A stretch of 64,000 nucleotides of DNA from NCBI GenBank assembly GCA_963820545.1, contig CAWGAJ010000002.1:1116001-1180000 (forward strand). Reading direction: 5' to 3'. The stretch comes from CAWGAJ01 sp963820545 (GTDB lineage: Bacteria > Planctomycetota > Planctomycetia > Pirellulales > Thermoguttaceae). The position numbers and the translations under genes were made by a program. Shown here one piece after another: positions 44,120 to 51,893 of this stretch; the stretch's first letter is position 1; each line of letters begins with the position of its first letter. The notes under the pieces were generated by a model that did no database searches, had not been told where the DNA came from, and worked only from the letters and a program-made list of their open reading frames with translations.

Positions 44120-45153
44120 CCTGGAAATTGCATCATACTTGGTGGACGCACCTACCAGGCGCAGCGTGCGTCGTCGGATCGGTGGTGACGCTCGTGCTAG
44201 CCCACCCGCCCGCGCACGTCCCTGTTCACTTTGGGGCGAGCGGGGAGCCGGATCGCTGGGGTTCGATGTGGGAAATGTGGCTCGCGCTAGTCGGCCTTCC
44301 GTTGGCTATGATCGTGGGCTCGGTCGTGATCGACGAAATATTCGCACGACACGAAGACCGGCGGATGTTCAACTGGATGGCGATTTTTGATGAAGCCATG
44401 TTAGGATTCTTCCTGGGCATGACGCTCGTCTTGGCCCCGCAGCTATCCTCGCCACATCCTGTGCTGATGCTGAAAGGGTTTCTGGGAATTGCCCTCGGAC
44501 TCAGCGCCACTGTGGCAGCTGCTGCCTGCGTGTTGGAGTGGCTCCGACCCTTTCGACCCATTGAAGGGACGATCCCACCTGGAGACTCCGCGCAGTTGTC
44601 CGCTCTTGACCTAGAGACCATCGGCAGCCACCGGCGCTGGCATTATTGGGAAACACAGAATCCTGCCTACGTTCGATGGATTTGTACACCGGTCATCGCT
44701 GTGTTGCTAGTCTTGACGGTCGCGACATTTTCGCAGTTGCCGTGGCTGCTTCCAGTCTTCGCAGTATCTATCCTCGTGATTCTCCCCATCTATGGAGGAC
44801 TTCGCGTATCGGTGACGCCCGATGTTCTGGCCGTGCGGCTTGGCATCTTTGGCCTGCCACTTCTGAAGGTCCGACATCGTGACATCGCGTTGATCGAGGT
44901 TATGAAATTCAGTCCGCTGGCCGACTTTGGCGGCTGGGGGATCCGATATTCGCTGAGCAAGGGAATATGGGGCTATTTCCTTGCCGGTACGCGTGGCGTA
45001 AAGGTGAAGACAGTGCGGGAAAAACAGTATCTGATCGGCTCGAACAATCCCGAATATCTGGCTGCGGTGTGCGAAGCGGCCCGTGCCGCCGCGAACGATA
45101 GTCAAGCAGACAGGAACCCTGGCGACACACGCACCGAAAACGAGCGCCTGTGA
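44116..45153 (+). CDS. DUF1648-domain integral membrane protein
   Basis: About 346 residues from the GTG at 44116, supported by AGGAGG 8 bp upstream; an ATG at 44098 lies before that site. The DUF1648 motif is near the N-terminus (HVPVHFGASGEPDRWGS, 'H....G.pD.w'). There are about six to seven membrane helices (WLALVGLPLAMIVGSVVID; AMLGFFLGMTLVLAPQL; GFLGIALGLSATVAAAACVL; WICTPVIAVLLVLTVATF; LLPVFAVSILVILPIY). A soluble C-terminal domain includes VKVKTVREKQYLIGSNNPE. DUF1648 proteins include SdpI-like immunity/signal proteins and are often controlled by a GntR neighbour, as here. Function in this organism is unknown. Confidence 0.82.
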   Translation: MTWKLHHTWWTHLPGAACVVGSVVTLVLAHPPAHVPVHFGASGEPDRWGSMWEMWLALVGLPLAMIVGSVVIDEIFARHEDRRMFNWMAIFDEAMLGFFLGMTLVLAPQLSSPHPVLMLKGFLGIALGLSATVAAAACVLEWLRPFRPIEGTIPPGDSAQLSALDLETIGSHRRWHYWETQNPAYVRWICTPVIAVLLVLTVATFSQLPWLLPVFAVSILVILPIYGGLRVSVTPDVLAVRLGIFGLPLLKVRHRDIALIEVMKFSPLADFGGWGIRYSLSKGIWGYFLAGTRGVKVKTVREKQYLIGSNNPEYLAAVCEAARAAANDSQADRNPGDTRTENERL

Positions 45154-45396
45154 GGCGGTGGGTTCACCGTCAGGCGGCTCAAGCGAATACTGCGTGGTCG
45201 AAATGGGGATGCAGCCAGCATTGGCAATCGGTACTAATAACTTGCTGCGACCCCGTTTCTTAACCGAGCGGGTACTGGCGCTGCCTTGTGGTTCCGGGTC
45301 GCGTCAGACCAACGGATTCTGAATCTGTTGGTCCCCTAAAACAACGAAATATAGGCGGTGTTTCGGCGTCTAACACTTTTTGCGACCCCCGCGCGA

Positions 45397-45428
45397 AGCC
45401 CCGGTCGGTTGGCCGGGGCTGCTTGTTT
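45397..45428 (+). terminator. intrinsic terminator after the DUF1648 gene
   Basis: AGCCCCGG pairs with CCGGGGCT with an 8-base loop, followed by GCTTGTTTTG. The tail is modest, so termination is plausible rather than certain. Confidence 0.55.
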
Positions 45429-45451
45429 TGGTGAGGTCCAGACAGTCAAAA

Positions 45452-45626
45452 CTGGGGACAAAATCAATTGCTACCTTTGGAGACAAAAGTGTCGTCTTCC
45501 GCAACGGCGTGTTCGGCTCACACGAAAACCACGAAATTAGGGACAAGAAGAAAGGCGGCGATTGGGGACAAAGTAAAAAACTACGATTGGGGACAAACGC
45601 AAACACTACGTTTGTCCCCAACTGAA
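45452..45626. repeat. cluster of GGGGACAAA-like motifs
   Basis: GGGGACAAA at about 45455, TGGAGACAAA at 45479, AGGGACAAG at 45539, GGGGACAAA at 45565 and 45593, and a closing TTTGTCCCC at about 45610. The opposite-strand motif is clustered at 43552-43584. Confidence 0.65.
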
Positions 45627-45661
45627 AGTTTACGCCAGTCACAATGAGTAGCATAGGCAGC

Positions 45662-47084
45662 TTAGGTCGATTTGTGGTCAGTTGGACGAACCATCGTCTC
45701 AGCAGCCATTTTGAGCGCTACCAGATATGGCACTGGCTCGCTGCCCAGAGCGTTCAGTACAGTGCCTCCTGCCGTAAAGCAATATGTAATCCAATCTTCT
45801 TTGCCGTATTTTTCCAAGGCCGTGCCGCCTTCGCCGCCGCCGACATAAACTTTTATGCCTGCATCTTTCATTCGCTTCAATTGTGTGACGAATTTTTTAG
45901 TGCCTTCCTCAAACCTGGGATCCTCGAACATGCCGAACACGCCGTTATGGAAAACCACGGCCGGCGGCGCGTCGTTCTTGTGTGCCGCGATAAACTCGCC
46001 GACTTTCTTTTCATAAGCGGCGCTGGAGGCGGGCCCCACGTCGAACTGCTGGTTGCCTGGTCCGACCGTTGTCGACACCCGGCCGTCTTGCAGCACGAAA
46101 TCCAGGGGCAACACGAATTCAATTCCTTTCTGGCGGCCCTCGGTAATCATTTTTTTCGCCTGATCCACGCGCTCACGGGGGATGTAATAAGGTTTGTCCT
46201 GGTGGGCGGGATCTTCGGACACTCCGAGGTTGAACTCTTTGCCTTCGATTTCCGCCGCCGCCTTTTTTAGCCCCATGGCCAGCGATCCGGCGGTAATCAC
46301 CGTGCGAATCTTGCCCCGCGCGATCATGGCCTCCAGGTCGTCGAGCTTGTCAATTTTCAGACCGCTGAAAATTACCATTTGCGCCAAGGCAATCGGTCAA
46401 GGAGCCGGTGAATTGCTCGGCCAGATATTTTCCCAAGGCCACTTTCTCCATCGCCGCGGGCACGACCACGCTGGACGAATCCAAACTACCGGCTGAAAAC
46501 GCCTCGTGAATGTAAACCTTGGCAACCTTGGCGGCAAACTCATTGGCCAGTTTGGCCAGCTTATCGGCCAGTTTGGGCAGATCGTCGGGCTTGGCCTTCC
46601 AGAGCACTCGTTCCACGTCGTACTTGCGGGTGTTTTGCAGCACGATAATGCTGCCTGGATCACTTTGCGCGATGGTCTTTGTCACATCGTCCTTGATCGC
46701 GGTCGTGGCCGGATCGAGCCAATCCTCGATGAACGTTACTTTGCAATCCATAATCTCGCCGATCCGGGCAGCCACTTTATTGAGCGATTTTTCCGGTTCG
46801 CGCCCGATATGGCCGAAGATGATCGTTTTCCAGCCCCGCTGGCGGCAGAATTGCAGGGTCTCTTTCATCGAGCGCAGCCGGATGTCGCCGTCGCCCACAT
46901 TGGGTCCCGGCTTGGCGTCCACGTCGCCGCGGATCAAAACCGGAGTGCCGCTGGGCAGTTTTCCAAGACATTCCATGCGCGGAATGGCCTTGAGATATTG
47001 TTCTAGGGGCAATTTTGGGCAGTTCGGATCGGCCCCCAAAAGTTTACGACACCAAACAACCATCGAGTCGGATGTAACTGTCAT
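45662..47084 (-). CDS. pgk: phosphoglycerate kinase, divergent planctomycete type (one apparent frameshift)
   Basis: Glycolytic enzyme interconverting 1,3-bisphosphoglycerate and 3-phosphoglycerate. Family regions: TPVLIRGDVDAKPGPNVGDG (usual RvDfNvP), IRLRSMKETLQFCRQRGWKT, IIFGHIGREPEK, VLQNTRKYDVERVLWK, YIHEAFSAGSLDSSS (D-AFG-aHR region, altered), IFSGLKIDKLDDLEAMI (vlGGaKvsDKi), DVGPASSAAYEKKV and VGGGEGGTALEKYGKED. The motifs deviate from textbook PGK but match the planctomycete type as I recall it. An extra G at about 46385 breaks the frame (TDCLAQMVIFSGLK restored). About 473 residues. The start at 47084 has TGGAGA upstream. A second, divergent copy of the 3' end lies at 43213-43488. 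Confidence 0.88.
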
Positions 47085-47252
47085 GGGATTTCTCCATTTT
47101 CTTTTTCTCAGTTTGTATAGGTCAGGCCATGCCCGACGTACATCTTGCAATTTGCCTATTATCTTTACCGAGCCTGCCAAGATAACAACTCATCCCAGAA
47201 GCGACCAGGGGGTGGGATGTTTTGAATCGTGGTTTGTCTTTGTAATGAGAGG

Positions 47253-47308
47253 GGTTCAGGGTTCGGGGTTCAGGATCGGGGAGCGGGAAAAAGTGGACGG
47301 TGGACAGT
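47253..47308. repeat. heptad array, eight units
   Basis: ggttcag, ggttcgg, ggttcag, gatcggg, gagcggg, aaaaagt, ggacggt, ggacagt. It lies in the gap upstream of pgk and downstream of the TlpA-type gene. Confidence 0.7.
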
Positions 47309-47453
47309 GTTCGTTTAGCCACGAGCCGTAGGCGAGCGGGGATTGAGAAATTGATGATCAGGGATCAGGGACCGAAATTCGAACATAAAACCGCGACCAC
47401 TGGTCGCGGCTTAACAAGATGCGCGTAAAATGCGCAGATGTTTCGGTGTAAAA

Positions 47454-47502
47454 CTTCAATCTCCAATTCCTGATCCCCGAACCCTGAACCCTGACCCCTT
47501 CA
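47454..47502. repeat. heptad array reaching the stop of the TlpA-type gene
   Basis: cttcaat, ctccaat, tcctgat, ccccgaa, ccctgaa, ccctgac, cccttca. The last unit contains the minus-strand stop codon (47500-47502), and near-heptads continue into the coding end. Confidence 0.65.
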
Positions 47503-49974
47503 TTCCACTTTCCACGCTTCCAGGCCGTTGGGCGAGGCGATGATAAGGGCCGGTTGGCCGTCGATTTCGAGCGTGGCCAGTCCTTGCAGCACTGCGCCGT
47601 AGTTGAAACTGTCGAGCGGTTTGCCATCGGCGGCGATAAAGTGTATCGAGCCATCGGGGCCGGGAAGGATCCACTGTCCTGGTCCTGCGCGGGTGATTTT
47701 ACCGGCGATGATCGGCTCAATGGGTTGCGGCTGCACGCCGACGGGCAGAGTGTAATTCCAGAGTTCTTCGCCTTTGAGGTTCAGGCCCAGGGCGATATTT
47801 TCGCCCAATTTTTGCGCGGAAAGTCCGCACCAGATGAGTCGCCCGTTGCCCAGCAGATCGCCGCCCACGATCCAGAAGATCATGCGATTGGCCACGGCAA
47901 TTTCGGCCACGCGCTGGCCCTTGGCGTCCAAGGCTGTGAGGATGCCGTTATTGTTGGTGCAAAGCAATTGGCGGCGGCCGTTGGCGTCGGGCTCGGTCAG
48001 GGCGATGCGGATCACATTGGAGATGGAACGATTCGACCAGAGGCGTTTGCCTTCCGGCGTTACGGCCTGCACGCCGACCAGGCCCCAATAGCTGACGTAC
48101 AATTTTGGCGTGCCGTCGCCTTCCAGGTCGCCCAGTTGCACGTCGGCAATGCCGCTATGCGGATTCTCCAGGGCCTCGGGGGGAAAACTCAGGATGAGAT
48201 TCCAATTTTCGTCCAGCAGATGGCAGCGCTGCTGGGCGCTGGCGAAGAGGGCCAGAAAGTTTTTGCCATCCGGAGCGGTGTATGCCCGCAGGTTGCTGAA
48301 AAGTTCGGTATCGCCGATTTTGGGTTTATGCACGGCGATAACTTTACCGTCGAGGCCTACTTCGACCACGGATTTGAAGCCATCGATCACCAGCAAGCGC
48401 GGCGGGGCATGGGGCGGATTGAAAACGAGCATGTTGCCGGGGGCTTTTAAATCCGCGCATTTCCAAAGCGGCGAGAGTTTGAAAGCCTTGGGCTGGCTAG
48501 GTTCGGCGATTTTGGCCTGCGGAATGGCGTGTTCTTCGACCTCGGCGACGCTTTCGGCCGGTTGATTTTCGCTGACGAGGAATTTTTCGTATTGTTTAAG
48601 TTCTTCCTGATAGCGGTTAAGGGGGGCGTTGTAGATGTTTTCGCCGGCCAGCAAACGGTCGATTTTTTCCGGCAAAGCCGCGGTCAGATTGGGATTGGCG
48701 CCGGCTTCATAATCTTGAACGATGCCTTGGGCATCGATGATAAACGAGGCGGGAATGCCGGAGAATTTGAACGCGGCGGCAGTTTTTTCCGGATCACGGT
48801 ATATGGGCAGGGTGAGTTTTAATTCCTCGGCAAGGTCGGTGATCGCCTTGTTTTCCACCTGCGGTTCGTCGACGCTAACTGCCAGGAACGCTACTTTGTC
48901 ATGGTCTTTATATTTTTCATAAACTTTTTGCAGCCCTGGTAGGCTGTCCTTGCAGGGGCCGCACCAGGTTGCCCAGAAATCAATAATCGCCACTTTGCCG
49001 GCCAATGATGGGGCGGTGAGTGGTTTGCCGTCAAGTGAGACGAAGCTAAAATCGGGCGATTTTTTGCCCAGCAGTTGCCCTGGATGGGGCGGAATAAAAT
49101 AGGAGACGATCTCCGCATCGGCCGGGGTCTCGAATTGGAACGCCTGGGGATTGATGGGCCCGTTTAGTTGGGCGCCGATAAAATCGGCCGCCAGCGACAT
49201 CGATTCGATCGGGCCGCCGCTCTCTTGGGCCAGTTCGCGCCGCAGATCGTCGGCGGGCAAGATCATTCGCCGCAAGACCAGTGTTTCCTTGTCGATCCAA
49301 AAAACGGCCAGACCATCCAGCCGGCGGATTTGGACCCGGTAGCACTCCCGGCCCTCGATCGTTCCGGGCTCGACCAGTTTTGGCTCTTCGGAATCGCGTA
49401 ACAGCACATCGGCGGCTTTATCCTCCAACAGCAGGAGCAATTGGGGGGCGGCGCCGGCAAAGCCGTTGCTGGCAGCCGCGGTGAGAATGGGATCACAATA
49501 GACCGATTTCATGGTCAACACCGCGGGGGCGTCTTTTTCCAGGACCTGTCCGGGAAGATCTTCAATGGCGGCATGCATTTTTTTGCCGTCGATGACCATC
49601 TTCAGCAGATAAACTTCCATGCGCAACTTGTTAGGGCGCTGGAAAGCCAGGGAAAAATTCGCCGTTTGGTCGATTTTTTCCTTGCCCGACTCCGCCAAGA
49701 TCCGTACCGCTGCCTGATCGTTATAACTTTTTGCGCTGCGATATGCCTGGACCATCGCCTCTAAAACCGCCCGGCCGGTATCCAACTTCTTGCTGGGTTT
49801 TAACGACGGCAACGCCGGGGATGCTGTTTCTTTGGCCGTCTGCTGGCCCGAGCCGGGCCCTGGGGATGGTTCTGTATGCGTGCACCCCGTCAAGTGCAGC
49901 AGCAGAGATGCAACAACTAGATATAATGAAAGAAACCCAAAACCGGAAAGTTTTCGAGAAAATATCCGTAACAT
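47500..49974 (-). CDS. lipoprotein: LolA-like domain, TlpA thioredoxin domain and beta-propeller
   Basis: About 824 residues from the ATG at 49974 (AAAGGA upstream); an ATG nine codons earlier is possible. The lipobox is LLLHLTGC (Cys about 31). Next is a LolA/LppX-like fold of the DUF2092 kind (VLEAMVQAYRSAKSYNDQAA; LAFQRPNKLRMEVYLLKMVI; ECYRVQIRRLDGLAVFWIDK). A TlpA/AhpC-type thioredoxin domain follows with WCGPC at about 337-341 (VAIIDFWATWCGPCKDSLPG), and then a C-terminal propeller of FG-GAP/PQQ-like blades (GIADVQLGDLEGDGTPKLYV; GPGQWILPGPDGSIHFIAAD). It is a membrane-anchored oxidoreductase in a crowded architecture. A redox role is inferred from CxxC; partners are unknown. Confidence 0.85.
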   Translation of the reverse strand: MLRIFSRKLSGFGFLSLYLVVASLLLHLTGCTHTEPSPGPGSGQQTAKETASPALPSLKPSKKLDTGRAVLEAMVQAYRSAKSYNDQAAVRILAESGKEKIDQTANFSLAFQRPNKLRMEVYLLKMVIDGKKMHAAIEDLPGQVLEKDAPAVLTMKSVYCDPILTAAASNGFAGAAPQLLLLLEDKAADVLLRDSEEPKLVEPGTIEGRECYRVQIRRLDGLAVFWIDKETLVLRRMILPADDLRRELAQESGGPIESMSLAADFIGAQLNGPINPQAFQFETPADAEIVSYFIPPHPGQLLGKKSPDFSFVSLDGKPLTAPSLAGKVAIIDFWATWCGPCKDSLPGLQKVYEKYKDHDKVAFLAVSVDEPQVENKAITDLAEELKLTLPIYRDPEKTAAAFKFSGIPASFIIDAQGIVQDYEAGANPNLTAALPEKIDRLLAGENIYNAPLNRYQEELKQYEKFLVSENQPAESVAEVEEHAIPQAKIAEPSQPKAFKLSPLWKCADLKAPGNMLVFNPPHAPPRLLVIDGFKSVVEVGLDGKVIAVHKPKIGDTELFSNLRAYTAPDGKNFLALFASAQQRCHLLDENWNLILSFPPEALENPHSGIADVQLGDLEGDGTPKLYVSYWGLVGVQAVTPEGKRLWSNRSISNVIRIALTEPDANGRRQLLCTNNNGILTALDAKGQRVAEIAVANRMIFWIVGGDLLGNGRLIWCGLSAQKLGENIALGLNLKGEELWNYTLPVGVQPQPIEPIIAGKITRAGPGQWILPGPDGSIHFIAADGKPLDSFNYGAVLQGLATLEIDGQPALIIASPNGLEAWKVE

Positions 49975-50103
49975 GGTTTGATCCTTTGGTTTATTGTCCA
50001 TAATCTTATCATTTTACCAGATTATTGCTAAGCGAGCTTTTATGTAACGCTCTATTTTTGGAATAGTTAGAGCAGAAAGTCAGGAACATTTCAAGGGCGG
50101 CTG

Positions 50104-50220
50104 TTTTGCCCTAGGCGCGGCCTATCGGCAGCGACCAAACCGCGACCGACCGACCTTCGGTTGGTGCCCGTCGCGGTTTTAAGATATATTGAACAAACTT
50201 CCGCACTTGATGCGCAAAAT
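50104..50220. repeat. composite hairpin repeat upstream of the YggS gene
   Basis: CCCTAGGCGCGGCCTA, a nested GCGACC..GGTTGG hairpin (GCGACCGACCGACCTTCGG start) and TGAACAAACTTCCGCACTTG. It is related to the two copies at 14810-15080, which also precede a gene start. No protein product is assigned. Confidence 0.6.
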
Positions 50221-50283
50221 GCAAGTGCCAGATCAAAATTGTATAATACAGTGCAATATAGACACATAGACACGTGCAAAACA

Positions 50284-50991
50284 ATGTCCGATCTTTCGGC
50301 GATAATTACTGGGAATTTTTTCCGGGTGCGCGAGCACATCAACGCGGCCGCCGGGCGTAGCGGGCGGCAAGGAGAAGAAATCAAACTCCTTGCAGTGACA
50401 AAATATGCGGGCCTGGCGGAAATTCGCGCCTTGGTCGCGGCCGGTTGCCTTGACCTGGGCGAGAGCCGGCCACAGCAGCTTTGGCAGAAGGCCGAGGAAT
50501 TGGCCGATTTGCCGCTGCGCTGGCATTTGGTCGGGCATTTACAGCGGAACAAGGTTCACCGCACGCTGCCGTTGGTGTCGATGATCCACTCGGCGGACAG
50601 TCTGCGATTGATCAAGGCCATCGACGAGTCGGCCGCAGATCTTGATCGGCGGATGCCGCTTTTGCTGGAGGTCAACACTTCGGGCGAGTCGGCCAAAGGG
50701 GGTTTTCAGCCCCAGGAGATTGAGCGATTGCTGCCGGAACTGGCTGCTTTTCAGTACGTGCAAATCCTGGGATTGATGTGCATGGCCGCCCTGGGAGGCG
50801 GGCTTCAGGTTGCCAGACGCAACTTTGCCGCTTTGCGGCAACTGCGCGATTGCCTGAGGATCAACTGTCCGCCGGAAATACAATTGAATGAACTTTCCAT
50901 GGGCATGAGCGGTGATTACGAAGTGGCCATTGAAGAAGGGGCAACCATAGTTCGCATTGGCTCGGCCTTGTTTGAAGGAGTTGTGCCATGA
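50284..50991 (+). CDS. YggS-family pyridoxal phosphate-binding protein
   Basis: About 235 residues, a single TIM-like PLP-binding domain (alanine racemase N-terminal fold). The PLP Lys is Lys40 in KLLAVTKYAGLAEIRALVAA. Other family motifs: LGESRPQQLWQKAEELADLP (normally GENrvQe), RWHLVGHLQRNKV, MIHSADSLRLIKAI, VNTSGESAKGGF, LMCMA and ELSMGMSGDYEVAIEEGATI with VRIGSALF. These proteins (PLPBP/YggS) help vitamin B6 and amino acid homeostasis and show no racemase activity. It overlaps the DUF167 gene by 4 bp (ATGA), forming a two-gene unit found in many bacteria. The ATG at 50284 is chosen because it is the first in-frame Met of the conserved region. Confidence 0.92.
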   Translation: MSDLSAIITGNFFRVREHINAAAGRSGRQGEEIKLLAVTKYAGLAEIRALVAAGCLDLGESRPQQLWQKAEELADLPLRWHLVGHLQRNKVHRTLPLVSMIHSADSLRLIKAIDESAADLDRRMPLLLEVNTSGESAKGGFQPQEIERLLPELAAFQYVQILGLMCMAALGGGLQVARRNFAALRQLRDCLRINCPPEIQLNELSMGMSGDYEVAIEEGATIVRIGSALFEGVVP

Positions 50992-51290
50992 GCGACTTTC
51001 AGTTGCATCACCAGGGCACGATCCTGTCGCTGCGTGCCCAACCCGGCAGCCGGCGCAATGAGCTTCGTGCTGCCCGGCAGGGGATATTAAAGGCCTGCGT
51101 CACCCAATCGGCCGAGAAGGGCAAGGCCAACAAGGCCATTATTGAACTATTGGCCAAATCGCTCGGACTGCGTAAATCGCAAATTGAACTTATTTCGGGC
51201 GAGACTTCGCGGCAGAAAAGATTTTTGATTCGCGACGTTAGTATAGATGAATTGACAGGGAAAATCAACGAGATTATAAAAACACCATAA
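50988..51290 (+). CDS. DUF167 (YggU-family) protein
   Basis: 100 residues. The pattern LSLRAQPGSRRNELRAARQG, LKACVTQSAEKGKANKAIIE, LLAKSLGLRKSQIELISGET and SRQKRFLIRD matches the YggU/DUF167 family ('v.pgas.n.i.g.....lkv.v.A.P.eGkANkali..la..l.....v.i..G..sr.K'). It is a small cytoplasmic protein of unknown biochemical role. The ATG overlaps the stop of the YggS gene (ATGA), so the pair is probably cotranslated. Confidence 0.9.
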   Translation: MSDFQLHHQGTILSLRAQPGSRRNELRAARQGILKACVTQSAEKGKANKAIIELLAKSLGLRKSQIELISGETSRQKRFLIRDVSIDELTGKINEIIKTP

Positions 51291-51340
51291 GACGCATTTT
51301 AAAGTACTTATATCATATCTTTGGGTGAAAGAGGCCAAAT

Positions 51341-51526
51341 ATGGTTTCTCTTACGAGATGGTTCTTCATCCCTATAACCGTTCTCGCTTCTGCCCTGCTA
51401 TTCGCACTCCTTGGGTGGTTTCAAAGTGGTTGGTTTTTCGTGACCTTCTCTATCATTAGCTTGATTATTTTGATTATATGGCCGCGCAACTTATCGGCTC
51501 GAACCTTCCTATCGCAATTTCAATAG
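51341..51526 (+). CDS. small two-helix membrane protein
   Basis: 61 residues with two hydrophobic helices (WFFIPITVLASALLFALLGW and FFVTFSIISLIILIIWP). No family is recognised. An upstream GGGTGAAAGAGG provides a weak ribosome-binding site. It is followed 7 bp after its stop by another small membrane protein, and the pair could form a unit. Confidence 0.45.
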   Translation: MVSLTRWFFIPITVLASALLFALLGWFQSGWFFVTFSIISLIILIIWPRNLSARTFLSQFQ

Positions 51527-51533
51527 GGAGAAC

Positions 51534-51842
51534 TTGGATGAACAAACAAAGCATATACTTATCAAGTGGTTTGCCTTAACTTTCAGCATGGGATTCTCAG
51601 TTTCCGCGGTTGTACTACTCTGTTTGATCATATTGATCATATTTCCAGCCGAAAGATCACTTACTGTATGTGAACTATTGTTGGTAATAATGTTTTGGGC
51701 GTCGATCGTTAAGTTCGGGGCATTCAACATAATCACACATAACGCTCTGGTTCACGCATTGTCCAACAAAGATTTGCCACAAAATCCCCTGCCTGATGCC
51801 CCCTCAGTGTCTAGCATACATAGTGATTTCTCAGCCGGCTAA
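51534..51842 (+). CDS. small membrane protein, TTG start, tail in a MITE-like element
   Basis: 102 residues read from a TTG start at 51534 with AGGGAG upstream; the ATG at 51538 is in another, short frame. Two membrane helices (WFALTFSMGFSVSAVVLLCL and LLLVIMFWASIVKFGAFNII) precede a polar tail. The last residues and the stop codon lie inside the shortened MITE-like copy D. No family is recognised. Confidence 0.45.
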   Translation: MDEQTKHILIKWFALTFSMGFSVSAVVLLCLIILIIFPAERSLTVCELLLVIMFWASIVKFGAFNIITHNALVHALSNKDLPQNPLPDAPSVSSIHSDFSAG

Positions 51843-51893
51843 CGCCGGCCGCTCGCCTAGATTTAACGCTACATCTAAATGAAAAATGCTCTA
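51812..51893. mobile_element. shortened MITE-like element, copy D
   Basis: TAGCAT at the left, the GCCGGCTAACGCCGGC-type core with GCTCGCCTAGA, ACGCTACA right arm and ATGCTCTA end. About 23 bp are missing from the left arm compared with copies A-C. The terminal CTA supplies the minus-strand stop of the SEC-C gene (51891-51893), and the left part holds the stop of the plus-strand gene ending at 51842. Confidence 0.5.

Larger units (their letters stand above)
43492..45640. mobile_element. candidate inserted segment between two pgk 3' ends
   Basis: The segment separates a full pgk gene from a divergent pgk 3' fragment. It carries a GntR regulator and a DUF1648 membrane protein. Near its left end (43552-43584) TTTGTCCCC-like motifs occur three times; near its right end (45452-45626) GGGGACAAA-like motifs occur about five times in the opposite sense, plus one terminal TTTGTCCCC. 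Opposed clustered motifs at both ends resemble transposase-binding arrays. No transposase or recombinase gene is present, so mobility would need help in trans. Exact ends are uncertain. Confidence 0.45.

Noticed and set aside
45290..45345. tRNA-like hairpin (CCAACGGATTCTGAATCTG)
   Set aside because: The stem-loop lacks the acceptor, D and T arms in correct spacing; no tRNA could be folded.
47554..48450. Long open frame on the plus strand opposite the TlpA-type gene
   Set aside because: Antisense shadow of a well-supported lipoprotein gene; no ribosome-binding site and no recognisable motif.
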